Positions 1-7,237 of a DNA stretch of 64,000 bases are shown piece by piece; position 1 is the first letter of the stretch; each line of letters begins with the position of its first letter. Position numbers and translations under genes: made by a program. Below the pieces are notes generated by a model that was given only the letters and a program-made list of their open reading frames with translations, was not told the origin of the DNA and did not search any database. The stretch lies in the IMG/VR virus record IMGVR_UViG_3300045020_000106, positions 1-64,000 of that record, one strand, 5' to 3'. Source of the DNA: a virus.

Positions 1-275
1 ACCAGTAACTCTTCCTGAACGCGACTCACTTGATTGTTTTCGATGCGACGCCACGCAGACAAAGCTATATGCAGCATCTCGTGCAGCAGGAAATCGTCGT
101 TTGGCTCCGATCCTTCAGGCCAATCATAGATAATGGCCTCATTCGCATTAGGGGTAACAAACGATTGCCCCTTGTATTCAGAAGCGCCATCGAGATAGAT
201 TGCCCATCCCTTCAAGATGCGGAACTGGCCTTGAATTTCCTCCGCTATGAGCGCTCGTTCAGCAGTAGTGCTCAT
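1..275 (-). CDS. HEXXH metallopeptidase-like protein (3' end cut by window edge)
   Basis: The ATG at 275 follows a GGGACGGTGAG purine stretch and the frame stays open to the window edge (91 codons seen). The product reads MSTTAERALIAEEIQGQFRI at its start and contains HEMLH at residues 65-69, the HEXXH signature of zinc metallopeptidases. Glu88/Glu89 about 20 residues later could supply a third zinc ligand, as in gluzincin-like families. It is the most distal gene seen of the leftward early operon. The HEXXH motif is directly visible. Peptidase activity and target are inferred, and the C-terminus is missing. Confidence 0.65.
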   Translation of the reverse strand, partial: MSTTAERALIAEEIQGQFRILKGWAIYLDGASEYKGQSFVTPNANEAIIYDWPEGSEPNDDFLLHEMLHIALSAWRRIENNQVSRVQEELL

Positions 276-314
276 TTCTCACCGTCCCTCACTGGAATAC
301 AGATTCGTCATTTC

Positions 315-611
315 TCAATCTCCACAATCTATGGGGCAGTTTACCGCATCACTCTGATCAACGTGATGCCAAGCGCCAGCAAGGAAATACACTGGCTTAC
401 CGCACGCTTGACAAGTTTGTACAGGCTCCCCTTTCTCATCCGTGACCGGAATATCGACCGTCTCTGAGTTCCCCGTTTCGATGTTGAACTCGGAGCGCAG
501 ACGGAGGACGGTTGAGCGAAATACAGCCCATATTACGTCTCGCTTTGGCGTACCCTGGTCGTCGAATAGCTCCAAATGTTCCCTGATCGCCGTTTCCAGT
601 CCTGGTTTCAT
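315..611 (-). CDS. Small zinc-binding hypothetical protein
   Basis: 98 aa. The start at 611 was chosen because GAAAGGAG lies about 7 nt upstream of that ATG; a longer frame exists upstream but lacks a ribosome site. The N-terminal two thirds look helical. The C-terminal third holds CQACGKPV, then a paired histidine (WHHV) and a final C-x3-C, a plausible treble-clef or zinc-ribbon arrangement. It sits in the leftward operon 14 nt before the zinc-ribbon gene at 626-766. The function is not recognised. Confidence 0.7.
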   Translation of the reverse strand: MKPGLETAIREHLELFDDQGTPKRDVIWAVFRSTVLRLRSEFNIETGNSETVDIPVTDEKGEPVQTCQACGKPVYFLAGAWHHVDQSDAVNCPIDCGD

Positions 612-625
612 TTCGGTTGCTCCTT

Positions 626-766
626 TCAATCTCTCTGCGTGCATCCCTTGACTCCATGTTGCCAATCACAGTTCTTGGTCGGACAATAGTGGCCGCACGG
701 ATCACGGCGAAGCCTCGCCCCGCAGTACTTACAATGGTAGGGACATTTGCAAGTCTTGCGCTTCAT
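626..766 (-). CDS. 46-aa zinc-ribbon peptide
   Basis: A short gene starting MKRKTCKCPYHCKYCGARLR, with seven of its eight cysteines in C-x-C, C-x2-C and later C-x5-C patterns typical of zinc ribbons. The ATG at 766 has AGGACAACCGAA upstream, nearly identical to the leader of the next gene (AGGAGCAACCGAA at about 612-624). The ATG overlaps the stop of the upstream 763-1131 gene as ATGA, so translation is probably coupled. Role unknown; nucleic-acid binding is a guess. Confidence 0.65.
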   Translation of the reverse strand: MKRKTCKCPYHCKYCGARLRRDPCGHYCPTKNCDWQHGVKGCTQRD

Positions 767-1131
767 TTCGGTTGTCCTTCCTCTTGGCCCGCGTGGGAGC
801 GCTCAGCCGACTTAGGCGTATCTCGTTCGCAGCGAATCTTTGCAGCGAGACTTCGCAGCCAGCCTATAAATGTCATCTGCGCCTGACCTTTTGGCGGGAC
901 CATTGATGCATATTCCTGGTATAGAGGGTACAGCGGATTGGCCAGTATGCAATCGTCCCACCCTCGCCGATACTCATCCTGCCCTGACTCAGTGTAAGCG
1001 CGGGCGATGATCTCGGCCCATCGATCCGGTCGCATTTCCCATTTAATACACGGCGCGGACTCGTGAATTAAGTCAGCTACTATCTCCCTCTCCGCTTTCC
1101 GCTCCCACTCTTCAATCTTCACTTCCGCCAT
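763..1131 (-). CDS. Hypothetical protein, 122 aa
   Basis: A strong Shine-Dalgarno (TAAGGAGG) precedes the ATG at 1131. The product is charged and Trp-rich (WERKAERE, WEMRPDRWAE, YRRGWDDC), with a helical N-terminal half and a basic C-terminus. No transmembrane segment or known motif is visible. It is translationally coupled to the following zinc-ribbon peptide. Many phages carry early proteins of this size and composition without known function. Confidence 0.75.
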   Translation of the reverse strand: MAEVKIEEWERKAEREIVADLIHESAPCIKWEMRPDRWAEIIARAYTESGQDEYRRGWDDCILANPLYPLYQEYASMVPPKGQAQMTFIGWLRSLAAKIRCERDTPKSAERSHAGQEEGQPK

Positions 1132-1140
1132 CGTTCCTCC

Positions 1141-1338
1141 TTACCTTTCGGCCATCTTATCTTCGGCCTTCAAGCACTTCGCGCACGCCCCAGCAGGCGT
1201 ATTACTCCGAGACGCGCTTCCTTCTATTCCATAGCGCAACCCACACGCCGTTGTGTAACATCCGTTACACCTAACCATTTCTAAGTGCCATAGCTTCGGG
1301 TGTTCCCACGCCAGCAATCTTCGCATCTTCCAAGTCAC
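1141..1338 (-). CDS. Small Cys-rich (zinc-finger-like) protein
   Basis: 65 aa, with C-x2-C-x4-C and a second CAKC pair near the C-terminus, consistent with one bound zinc. The GTG start at 1338 overlaps the stop of the upstream gene as GTGA; an in-frame ATG four codons later is an alternative. It sits in the leftward operon 9 nt from the 763-1131 gene. No function recognised. Confidence 0.6.
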   Translation of the reverse strand: MTWKMRRLLAWEHPKLWHLEMVRCNGCYTTACGLRYGIEGSASRSNTPAGACAKCLKAEDKMAER

Positions 1339-1520
1339 GGACCCACCTTCCCGAAATCGCCCCTGATCTTAACGCTGTAGAAGTATCTGCTTGGAACAGG
1401 GTGCGCATGGTAATATCCGGGATTACTCTTACAGCCAACAAAAGGCGTGATTTCGCACTTCCTGCTCGTGATCCGTGTATACATCTTTCCGATTTCCAGC
1501 AACAACTCCGCTAACTTCAC
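1335..1520 (-). CDS. Hypothetical protein, 61 aa
   Basis: The GTG at 1520 is preceded by GAGGAGG at 6-7 nt spacing, which favours it over the upstream ATG at 1553 in the same frame. The product begins with an amphipathic helix (KLAELLLEIGKMYTRI) followed by a Tyr/Pro-rich basic tail. A competing 46-aa frame covers the same bases (ATG near 1574, ending near 1437) but lacks a comparable ribosome site. Function unknown. Confidence 0.5.
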   Translation of the reverse strand: MKLAELLLEIGKMYTRITSRKCEITPFVGCKSNPGYYHAHPVPSRYFYSVKIRGDFGKVGP

Positions 1521-1609
1521 CGTAATCCTCCTCACACTTTCCAAACATCGCATCCATGGCCAAAATCATCACAAACACCTGCGGAAGGGTTCGGGTAGAG
1601 GTCTACGCA

Positions 1610-1849
1610 TCACGTTTCCAGTCCGATTCGATCTCTACGTTGCTGATCCATGAAATCCGCACAATGGAGAGCTTCGAGAAGTTGCTCATCGCCTTCTGCA
1701 TTCTTGCCAAGCCGGATTCGCTCACGGACCCAGAAGCGGATCGTCTCAGCGGCAGCCGCATCACGCGCCAACATAACAAATGTCATCTCGTGGTCAGCGG
1801 CGCGGCTCATACAACTTTTTGGGTTGCTCAATTCTTCAAGTTTTACCAT
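1610..1849 (-). CDS. Hypothetical protein, 79 aa
   Basis: GGGAGGGG lies just upstream of the ATG at 1849. The protein is mostly helical and charged (RDAAAAETIRFWVRERIRLG), cytoplasmic, with no known motif. It sits in the leftward run of small genes. The 60-odd bases between its start and the next gene upstream hold only a 15-18 codon frame with a ribosome site, not counted as a gene. Confidence 0.65.
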   Translation of the reverse strand: MVKLEELSNPKSCMSRAADHEMTFVMLARDAAAAETIRFWVRERIRLGKNAEGDEQLLEALHCADFMDQQRRDRIGLET

Positions 1850-1912
1850 CTGTTCCCCTCCCTTGCCTGTATTGCTCGCTCATCCAATCCTCCACCACGC
1901 GAAGATACTCAC

Positions 1913-2062
1913 CTACGAAAATTTGGCCGTGAGCGCAATGCCCAACAACTCGTAAACGATCTCCAAGATTCCCTGAATGCGCTCGTCGGCTGGTCCCTTC
2001 ATTTCCCTGTCTAGTTTTCGGAGTTCGTCGCTCATTTGCTGCAACTTTTGCTCGATTGTCAT
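1913..2062 (-). CDS. 49-aa helical peptide
   Basis: The ATG at 2062 follows GGGAGGATTGGA. The product starts MTIEQKLQQMSDELRKLDRE and reads as one long amphipathic or coiled-coil helix followed by a hydrophobic segment (ILEIVYELLGIALTA) that may be a short membrane or dimer helix. It is more protein-like and better signalled than an 81-aa frame overlapping it at 1836-2081. Function unknown. Confidence 0.6.
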   Translation of the reverse strand: MTIEQKLQQMSDELRKLDREMKGPADERIQGILEIVYELLGIALTAKFS

Positions 2063-2077
2063 TCCAATCCTCCCGGC

Positions 2078-2782
2078 TCACTTCGATTCCGTCTGGGGCT
2101 TCCTACAGTAGTAGTGCGGTGGTTCTGATTCGTCGTGCTCAAGGATGCGGAGTTTGTCGGCACACGACGCACGCATCAATCTGTAACCGTTGGATTCGAC
2201 CAGTTCCCACTCTCTCTGCCCGGACATATGCCCATCGCGGTCCATCACTTCGCAGTACCATTCATGGCTAAAGCACTCAGCCACACCACGTTCTGCCGAG
2301 ACGTGAACCCAGATCGCCGGGACATCCTCTGGTTCCGGAACATCGCATTTCGCATAGAGCGGATTCCTCGCTTCGCCCTGCAAGCATTTCGGCTCAGTCT
2401 CCACAATTTGTAGAGTATTCTTGCAAACGAAATAGTACGAGATGAACGCATGTGTGATCGGGTCTGTAATGTCGCGCTCCTCGCAATACGAATCATCCAC
2501 TTTAATAGGATCGTTTTTTATCGACTCCGCTCGCCGAGTTTCAGCTATCTGCTGCTCCAATACCGGGTTGCCGCAAATACCCCTGGCGGCGCATTCGTTC
2601 CATTCCGCAATTGTCCACACTGTAGTATGCAAAGCCTTAGATTCAGCCCAAAGTCGGTCTTTCGCGCGAACGTGAATCGGGTGCGTAGTGTCAACAGCAA
2701 CCTCAACGACGAATTCTTGCTCCTTTTGCCCGAACGCCATCCCGCACAGCAGCAACAAAACGAATACGCGCTTAGTCGGCAT
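2078..2782 (-). CDS. Secreted Cys-rich protein with Sec signal peptide
   Basis: The start at 2782 (GAGAGGAGG upstream) gives a classical signal peptide: MPTKR, then VFVLLLLCGMAFG, and a probable cleavage after AFG. The 210-residue mature part is acidic and rich in Cys (CAARGIC, YCEERD, VCKN, KCLQG, KCDVPE, CFSHEWYC, ASCADK, YYCRK), suggesting disulfides in the periplasm or outside the cell. The export signal is directly visible; no family is recognised. A phage early gene encoding an exported disulfide-rich protein could act in cell-surface modification or superinfection exclusion, which is speculative. Confidence 0.75.
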   Translation of the reverse strand: MPTKRVFVLLLLCGMAFGQKEQEFVVEVAVDTTHPIHVRAKDRLWAESKALHTTVWTIAEWNECAARGICGNPVLEQQIAETRRAESIKNDPIKVDDSYCEERDITDPITHAFISYYFVCKNTLQIVETEPKCLQGEARNPLYAKCDVPEPEDVPAIWVHVSAERGVAECFSHEWYCEVMDRDGHMSGQREWELVESNGYRLMRASCADKLRILEHDESEPPHYYCRKPQTESK

Positions 2783-3026
2783 CGCGGGCCTCCTCTCTTT
2801 GCGGCGCATTAACTTCATCGAGAGGCTCCCAATCTGGATCATCGGCGAGGTAATACTCCTTCGCCTCCCCAGATTCCCAACCTTCATCAGTCAGGATCAT
2901 ATGCTGACCGCCCAATAGGAAATACTCTTTGAACCACTGCGCGTCGGGAGCGGCCTCGTGTGCCTCTGCCGCTCGATCCAACAGATTCATGGCCTTTTCT
3001 AGCTTAACCTTGTCATCTATACTCAT
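2772..3026 (-). CDS. Acidic hypothetical protein, 84 aa
   Basis: The ATG at 3026 follows GGAGGCAAGGAA. The product is strongly acidic, starts with a helix (DDKVKLEKAMNLLDRAAEAHEA) and carries a Trp/Tyr-rich acidic C-terminal half. It overlaps the signal-peptide gene at 2078-2782 by 11 nt. Small acidic early phage proteins are often host-factor inhibitors or DNA mimics, but nothing here proves that. A 16-codon frame with its own ribosome site (3027-3076) lies just upstream. Confidence 0.7.
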   Translation of the reverse strand: MSIDDKVKLEKAMNLLDRAAEAHEAAPDAQWFKEYFLLGGQHMILTDEGWESGEAKEYYLADDPDWEPLDEVNAPQREEARDAD

Positions 3027-3103
3027 TTCCTTGCCTCCAGCTCGCGGCCCTCAGTCACTTGCAGTGGTGCCATGTGCACTCCTCCAGCTCGCGGCGTGTG
3101 GGG

Positions 3104-3265
3104 TCAGCGCACACGGTCAAGCTCCGATATTGTTCGCGCAGGTTCATGGTTGACGTGCGAGGCAATCTCCGTGCATCGTTCGCATTCCTCTATGGTCTTG
3201 CGACATAGCAGCAAATGACCTACCGCCATTCGCCACTGCTCGTCATCCCACTTTTCGTCGCTCAT
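3104..3265 (-). CDS. Hypothetical protein, 53 aa
   Basis: The start at 3265 (MSDEKWDDEQWRMAVGHLLL) was chosen because GAGAGGAAGACA lies directly upstream. It carries C-x6-C-x2-C and a late HVNHE that could bind a metal. No recognised family. It belongs to the leftward operon. Confidence 0.6.
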   Translation of the reverse strand: MSDEKWDDEQWRMAVGHLLLCRKTIEECERCTEIASHVNHEPARTISELDRVR

Positions 3266-3296
3266 TGTCTTCCTCTCCCCATCCCCCATCTGCTAA

Positions 3297-3626
3297 TCAG
3301 TGGCCATAGTCGTATCTTAGATACGAAACCTTCTGCCTGAACTTGCCCTTATGCTCAGGATGCCATCCATCTGCCAGCAACTTTTGGCCCCAGTATTGGT
3401 TATCTCTGCATATAGTTTGAATGTAGCCCAGCAGGTCATTCTTCCGAGCTTGTATGATCGCCGCCGCCTCCGGCTCCATCCGTCTGAGGCTTACCCGCGA
3501 AGATTCTCGCGGGATCAAACTGTCGATTGACTGGAGATCGCGTAGAACGTAGCGCAGAGCCTCGTGATAATGGAATGCGATGCTCTCCAATTGCACCTCT
3601 CGGTTACTCTTCTTAGATTTACGCAT
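3297..3626 (-). CDS. Basic hypothetical protein, 109 aa
   Basis: The start at 3626 (MRKSKKSNREVQLESIAFHY) lies downstream of GGGGAGACAA. The protein is basic and helical, with a Tyr/Lys-rich C-terminus. A run of nine G residues sits just upstream of the start on the coding strand, so slippage or sequencing error there is possible but would not affect this frame. Function unknown. Confidence 0.65.
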   Translation of the reverse strand: MRKSKKSNREVQLESIAFHYHEALRYVLRDLQSIDSLIPRESSRVSLRRMEPEAAAIIQARKNDLLGYIQTICRDNQYWGQKLLADGWHPEHKGKFRQKVSYLRYDYGH

Positions 3627-3662
3627 TTGTCTCCCCATCCCCCCCCCATCACTGCCCGGAGG

Positions 3663-4157
3663 TCACTGCATTGACTTTGGAGCCATGCGTATATTTTTTG
3701 GAGCCATAGCGCGTAGTTCCGTGAGTCGTTTTTCGCTTCTAGCAATTGCTTGATGCGCCTCAATAATTTCGCGCTCTCGCCAGCGGATTTCATCGGCGAT
3801 CTGCTCCGCAGTTGGGCAAGTCTTACGCTCAATTCGCTCCCACTCTTGCGCCGCTTGCTGTTCCTGCATTTGCTTGCGAAAGTTAGCGCGTGCCTTTCGG
3901 CGCGTTTCGTAGAATTCGGGGTCGCACAGAAGATTAGCCGTCTGCTCGATGCCGCGTTGTGCCCCAACTGCAAAATCTGAGGCGATCTGCTTAATGACGC
4001 GCTCCGTGTACCGTGTTAGCCATACGCGAAACTTCTCATGCTTGTACTCGTCTGGCAGAGAAATAAGGCCATGCTCGACAAGTTCATCCGCTGGACCAAA
4101 ATGATTCCGCTTAGAGACTATCGGCTTTGCATACCTTACGACTGTTATTTCTGCCAT
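3663..4157 (-). CDS. Hypothetical coiled-coil protein, 164 aa
   Basis: The start at 4157 (MAEITVVRYAKPIVSKRNHF) is preceded by GGATAGGAGATTTT. The N-terminal 90 residues look globular. Residues about 85-160 form a long charged helix rich in Arg, Glu and Gln (RRKARANFRKQMQEQQAAQE), likely a coiled coil. A 152-codon antisense-frame reading within the gene has no ribosome site. No family recognised. Confidence 0.7.
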   Translation of the reverse strand: MAEITVVRYAKPIVSKRNHFGPADELVEHGLISLPDEYKHEKFRVWLTRYTERVIKQIASDFAVGAQRGIEQTANLLCDPEFYETRRKARANFRKQMQEQQAAQEWERIERKTCPTAEQIADEIRWREREIIEAHQAIARSEKRLTELRAMAPKNIRMAPKSMQ

Positions 4158-4200
4158 AAAATCTCCTATCCCTTCGGCGGGAACAAAAAGTCCAACACCT

Positions 4201-4470
4201 TCACTTCGATACAACTTCGCGCTCGCGCCTGTCGTGCAATTCCCCGCACTTCCTCTCAACTTCGAAACGGAACTCTTCCAGCCTCGTGACCGCAGCGGAA
4301 CGATCCCGGTAGTCCTTCATTTCTCGTTCCAGCCACACGGTGTTGTCGTCCGCATACGCCTGTCCGATATTCTCGTAGGCGGCCTCATTTTGCAGGCGAA
4401 GCTGTTGTTCTTGCGAGTACAGGAAGTCCATCAAATCCTGCACGGTGAAATCTTCGGTTCCTCGCGCCAT
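4201..4470 (-). CDS. Hypothetical protein, 89 aa
   Basis: The ATG at 4470 follows GAAAGGATAAGTCTT, a leader similar to that of the 3663-4157 gene. The product (MARGTEDFTVQDLMDFLYSQ...) is helical and highly charged, probably a coiled coil. It is part of the leftward operon; function unknown. Confidence 0.65.
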   Translation of the reverse strand: MARGTEDFTVQDLMDFLYSQEQQLRLQNEAAYENIGQAYADDNTVWLEREMKDYRDRSAAVTRLEEFRFEVERKCGELHDRREREVVSK

Positions 4471-4475
4471 AAGAC

Positions 4476-4592
4476 TTATCCTTTCGGTGGAAAAATCCAG
4501 TCCCACACCTTGAATACCACCCACGCCACCGGAGCTAAAGCAATCCAGGGCCACACCACAGGCTTCTCACAGGGTTTACATTCGAAGTTCAT
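4476..4592 (-). CDS. 38-aa single-span membrane peptide
   Basis: The ATG at 4592 lies 6 nt after AAGGAG. A CKPCEKP motif near the N-terminus is followed by one hydrophobic Trp-rich span (residues about 12-34) and a short PPKG tail. The start overlaps the stop of the HTH gene at 4589 as ATGA. The size and single span fit the many orphan phage membrane peptides. Role unknown. Confidence 0.55.
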   Translation of the reverse strand: MNFECKPCEKPVVWPWIALAPVAWVVFKVWDWIFPPKG

Positions 4593-4837
4593 GGCTGCTC
4601 CTTGGAGTCAGCTTGGGAGGAGGGCTTTGGTTGTGGTGGTGCCGGCTGCTGAAGAAATCTGTACAGTGTTGTGCGGCCGATTCCAAGGTAGGCCGCGGCT
4701 TCGGATCGGTCACCATGACAGAGTTCCAGCACACGGTTGATCTCGGCGACTTGTGCGGCGCGCGTGAACTCGGAAAATGGCCGGACCTTCGCCAGTTCCG
4801 CTTTTCGCCAGGCTTCGTATTCTGCGCGTACTCCCAT
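4589..4837 (-). CDS. Fis-type helix-turn-helix DNA-binding protein
   Basis: 82 aa from the ATG at 4837; a GTG six codons upstream (4855) is the alternative, and neither has a strong ribosome site. Residues about 34-66 (EINRVLELCHGDRSEAAAYL, then GIGRTTLYRFL) match the C-terminal Fis/NtrC helix-turn-helix: an L-x-x-C-x-G-[ND]-x-x-x-A-A core, a G-I-G turn and a recognition helix. A Pro/Gln-rich tail follows. Fis-type domains bind DNA as dimers. It is the first gene after the inverted repeat at 4864-4912 and may regulate the leftward operon, perhaps itself. Confidence 0.7.
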   Translation of the reverse strand: MGVRAEYEAWRKAELAKVRPFSEFTRAAQVAEINRVLELCHGDRSEAAAYLGIGRTTLYRFLQQPAPPQPKPSSQADSKEQP

Positions 4838-4863
4838 CGGGAAGAAAAGTACCACACGAAACC

Positions 4864-4912
4864 AAATTTACCAAGTGAAAAGTGTGCAACCATGTCACAT
4901 AGTTGTAAATTT
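4864..4912. promoter_or_regulatory. Candidate operator: 8-bp inverted repeat
   Basis: AAATTTAC at 4864-4871 is mirrored exactly by GTAAATTT at 4905-4912, 33 bases apart, in an AT-rich island upstream of the Fis-type HTH gene. About 240 bases (4838-5080) between that gene and the ASCH gene hold no convincing CDS. This is a plausible promoter/operator for the left half of the leftward operon. No convincing -35/-10 pair was assigned. Confidence 0.35.
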
Positions 4913-5080
4913 CTACCAACCCGTGCTATATTTCCACCATCGAAGGCAGCATTATGGAATCCACTCTCGAACTGAGCGAATCGCAGAGACTCTTCCTTGA
5001 AGCGGGAGAGGTGGCATTCGGGCACATCCACGCCTTCGTAATCCCCATGCTCTCGGTACAACATGATCCCTCGAATGTCC

Positions 5081-5671
5081 CTAATCTTCGGGATGATGAA
5101 CGGGAGATTGTATTTGTGTGTGAGTGCGGGAAGGTGCTGAGACGATAATCGGCTTAAAGTCTACAATCCATACCCAAGGGTTTGCGTCCCAGCCGAAGCC
5201 GCGCTTGCCGTTGATGGTGTCCCAGAGGTTACGATAGCCCTGTCTTGCTCCCCATCCCGCAGTCGTGCAACCTTCAGCTATAGCATCCGCCTCGCTGATT
5301 TCCTGCACGCGCTCAACTCTTACCTTGGCGATTTCCAGCGTTAGGCGCGAGGCCCAGCGCGGCATGTGGATGGAAGGGCGATTGCGCGTGACCGTGCCTT
5401 CGTCGACGGCGTCAGCGGCGTAACTCCAGACGCGCATGCGCGCTGCATTCACCTGGGGAATCAGCGCCAGGGGGAATCCGCAGTAGTTGTGTTGCGAGAT
5501 GGTTTCCCGTACCCAGAGCCGATCTCCTGGCTGGCCGTATGGACACGGATGCACGGGCCGTGGGTCGCATGCAAACATTTCCGGTTTGAGCACTCGCCGC
5601 GTTTGCGTCTTGCGGCCTTCGAGGATGGCGCGGATCATCTCGCCGGAAAATAAAATCGGACGCTCTTTCAT
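5081..5671 (-). CDS. ASCH-domain-type phage protein
   Basis: 196 aa starting MKERPILFSGEMIRAILEGR. The whole length follows a pattern common in phages: S-G-x-M-x-R-A-I-L-x-G-R-K-T-Q-T-R-R near the start, then PYGQPGDRLWVRE, then SIHMPRWASRLTLEI, then WDTINGKRGFGWDANPWVWI. This family is generally annotated as ASCH domain, with a PUA-like fold expected to bind RNA or nucleotides. The start at 5671 was chosen by homology; no clear Shine-Dalgarno is present and a terminator hairpin lies just upstream. Family membership is fairly sure, biochemical role is not. Confidence 0.8.
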   Translation of the reverse strand: MKERPILFSGEMIRAILEGRKTQTRRVLKPEMFACDPRPVHPCPYGQPGDRLWVRETISQHNYCGFPLALIPQVNAARMRVWSYAADAVDEGTVTRNRPSIHMPRWASRLTLEIAKVRVERVQEISEADAIAEGCTTAGWGARQGYRNLWDTINGKRGFGWDANPWVWIVDFKPIIVSAPSRTHTQIQSPVHHPED

Positions 5672-5682
5672 AAGTTTGCTTG

Positions 5683-5715
5683 AAAAATCGGGGCTACCCC
5701 TATTCCGATAGCCCC
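5683..5715 (-). terminator. Rho-independent terminator/attenuator, leftward
   Basis: Read leftward, a perfect 7-bp stem (5709-5715 with 5690-5696, GGGGCTA/TAGCCCC, 12-nt loop) is followed by five T residues (A5683-A5687 on the plus strand). It lies between the gene ending at 5740 and the ASCH gene start at 5671, so it probably ends or attenuates transcription from the 7-kb side. Confidence 0.65.
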
Positions 5716-5739
5716 AAAGGCACACAACTTACAGGAGAT

Positions 5740-6508
5740 TTAACTTACGACGGTAGCCTCAGTTAGAGCTGCACTCAGCATGCGGCTGATATTCGCCAGT
5801 GCTTCCAGTTTCCAAGATCCACCATCCGCTTCAAAGAGTGCGAATTGTGGTTGATCCCCTTGCTTTTGGACGCGGAAGACAAAGGGGCTGATCGGCTGCG
5901 CGACTTCGCGGAAGGTGCGCCACGGAGCCAGTCTTACCAGGCCTTTCACGAGAGAGGTTCCATCGTCTCGATTCACTCTGGCCCCCTGCCGCATGGAAAT
6001 GACCTGCGTGATGCCGTCGTCGACCACTGTGGAAACATGCTCGGCCGTGGCGTTCCCGGCGAGAGACGCCAGGCCATCGCGATCGCCATCGGAGGTAAAT
6101 GACGCGAGTAGCGCGATGATGAATTTTTCCTGTGGCATGAATTTGTTGAATTCAACGCCAGTGGTTTCGGAGAGATTGCAGTCGATTAGGATCTCACGGC
6201 TTTTCCAGTCGTTCGAGAATGCGGTGACGACCTGCACCTGGCGCTCGCTCACGACGTGGATGACGTGTTCCTTCGGATTGAATCTCTCAAAGGCCGCGTC
6301 GCCGTACTCGTCTTCAAAGCCGGGCTGACACAGTTCGATAAGGCTGCTCAATGTGCTGATCTCCAGGGCTGTGATCAGCGGAGTGGTAATGGGCTGCAGT
6401 TCTTTGCTGATGTACTTCCGGCCATCGTACTCGCGCTCCCACGGCTCGGACAGTTTCTTGCCGGTCGTGAGGATCAGTTCAATTCCTTCCTTTGGTTAAA
6501 TCTGCCAT
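5740..6508 (-). CDS. Conserved phage protein with apparent +1 frameshift near its start
   Basis: The only well-signalled start is the ATG at 6508 (AAAGGAAA upstream). It reads MADLTK then GRN and stops at 6479. Shifting +1 at about 6488-6491 (an extra G in AAAGGAAGG) continues as EGIELILTTGKKLSEPWERE and runs open to 5740, giving about 255 aa. The body (LIDCNLSETTGVEF, FALFEADGGSWKLEALANI) resembles an uncharacterised family of phage proteins of this length. Without the shift the frame has no good start before a TTG at 6351. Either a sequencing indel, a recent mutation or recoding explains this. Confidence 0.6.
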
Positions 6509-6632
6509 CGGCGTTTCCTTTGGGAGTGGCGGCCCTCGCTGCGCGCGCGGCCACCGCCCGGTGTTGCACGCTCTTACGTTTCAGAGACTGACAGGCATAC
6601 GCCAAGCCCCGGAACGTGCGCAGCGTGAGCAC
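6474..6632 (-). CDS. Possible small basic peptide (52 aa)
   Basis: A GTG-started frame lies in the interval between the genes at 6508 and 6656. The product (VLTLRTFRGLAYACQSLKRK...) is very basic and Ala-rich. The ribosome site is weak (ACGGACGA) and it overlaps the start of the frameshifted gene. It may be spurious; it is listed because it is the only frame in that gap. Confidence 0.25.
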   Translation of the reverse strand: MLTLRTFRGLAYACQSLKRKSVQHRAVAARAARAATPKGNADGRFNQRKELN

Positions 6633-6655
6633 TCGTCCGTTTTAGGTAGAATGTG

Positions 6656-6994
6656 TCACTGGGGTGGTGTCTGAACCTCCTCGCGCTGGAAGAGTTCGGA
6701 CTGTTTTGGATCTCTTGCATACCCCCGCACGGTGCCATCGGAGCGCCGCGCGATGAAGAAATTCCCCTTGGTTGGCTTGATAGAAGCCAGTTTCGCTTCG
6801 CAGGTAAAACTCACTGTTCCGAGTTCGCGATTCTCCGCCGGCTCAAACTTCACTTTGATGACAAGCTCCCGTTTCTGCTCGGGCGCCGTCGAAATGTCCA
6901 CAATGTTTTTCAGGATCTTATCGAGCGTCTGATCGGCAGCTTTTAAAATATCTCCACCGCACAGATTCCCGAGGTTCATTGTTGGTTGGTCCAT
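6656..6994 (-). CDS. 'Replication terminator protein'-like phage early protein
   Basis: 112 aa, with CAGGAGATTTC before the ATG. The pattern N-L-G-N-L near the N-terminus, then a helix with KILKNIVDISTAPEQKRELVIKV and FEPAENRELGTVSFTCEAKL, matches a family of short phage proteins usually annotated as replication terminator protein in siphophages, for which direct evidence is thin. It is the first gene of the leftward operon. The roughly 100-bp spacer to the rightward genes must hold the leftward promoter; a weak TAGACA/TAATCG pair (about 7058-7030) is possible. Confidence 0.6.
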   Translation of the reverse strand: MDQPTMNLGNLCGGDILKAADQTLDKILKNIVDISTAPEQKRELVIKVKFEPAENRELGTVSFTCEAKLASIKPTKGNFFIARRSDGTVRGYARDPKQSELFQREEVQTPPQ

Positions 6995-7110
6995 GAAATC
7001 TCCTGGCGAAATACCTTCGGACGATTACCACACCCGTACATGTTTGTCTACAGTGAATATCTCGGAAAACTAGGGTAACCAGATTTGCACACAGGTGCGG
7101 AAATTAACAG

Positions 7111-7138
7111 TTGAACTCTACATTGATTCCTGTATCTT
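7111..7138 (+). promoter_or_regulatory. Candidate sigma70-like promoter of the rightward early operon
   Basis: TTGAAC (7111-7116), a 16-bp spacer and TATCTT (7133-7138) lie about 100 bp upstream of the chosen start of the first rightward gene. 23 of 29 bases match a second site at 23887-23915, which argues for a shared promoter motif rather than chance. Confidence 0.5.
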
Positions 7139-7167
7139 GTCCGCTGAACCTGGGAACGGGCGGCTGT

Positions 7168-7237
7168 GGCAAACTCCCAAAGCACGCTGCAGCCGTCCGG
7201 TATTCAGGTGGGTGCTTTGGGAGCCCCTTCGTTTGCC
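7168..7237 (+). promoter_or_regulatory. Long hairpin covering the start region of the first rightward gene
   Basis: CTCCCAAAGCAC (7174-7185) pairs perfectly with GTGCTTTGGGAG (7212-7223), extended by GGCAAAC (7168-7174) with GTTTGCC (7231-7237). The 3' arm contains the GGGAG that would be the ribosome site for the TTG start at 7233, and the outer arm contains that start codon. The structure would hide translation initiation unless opened by a protein, a ribosome or RNA refolding. Confidence 0.6.

Noticed and set aside
3515-3973. 152-aa minus-strand frame overlapping two genes
   Set aside because: No ribosome site and overlaps two better-signalled leftward genes in other frames.
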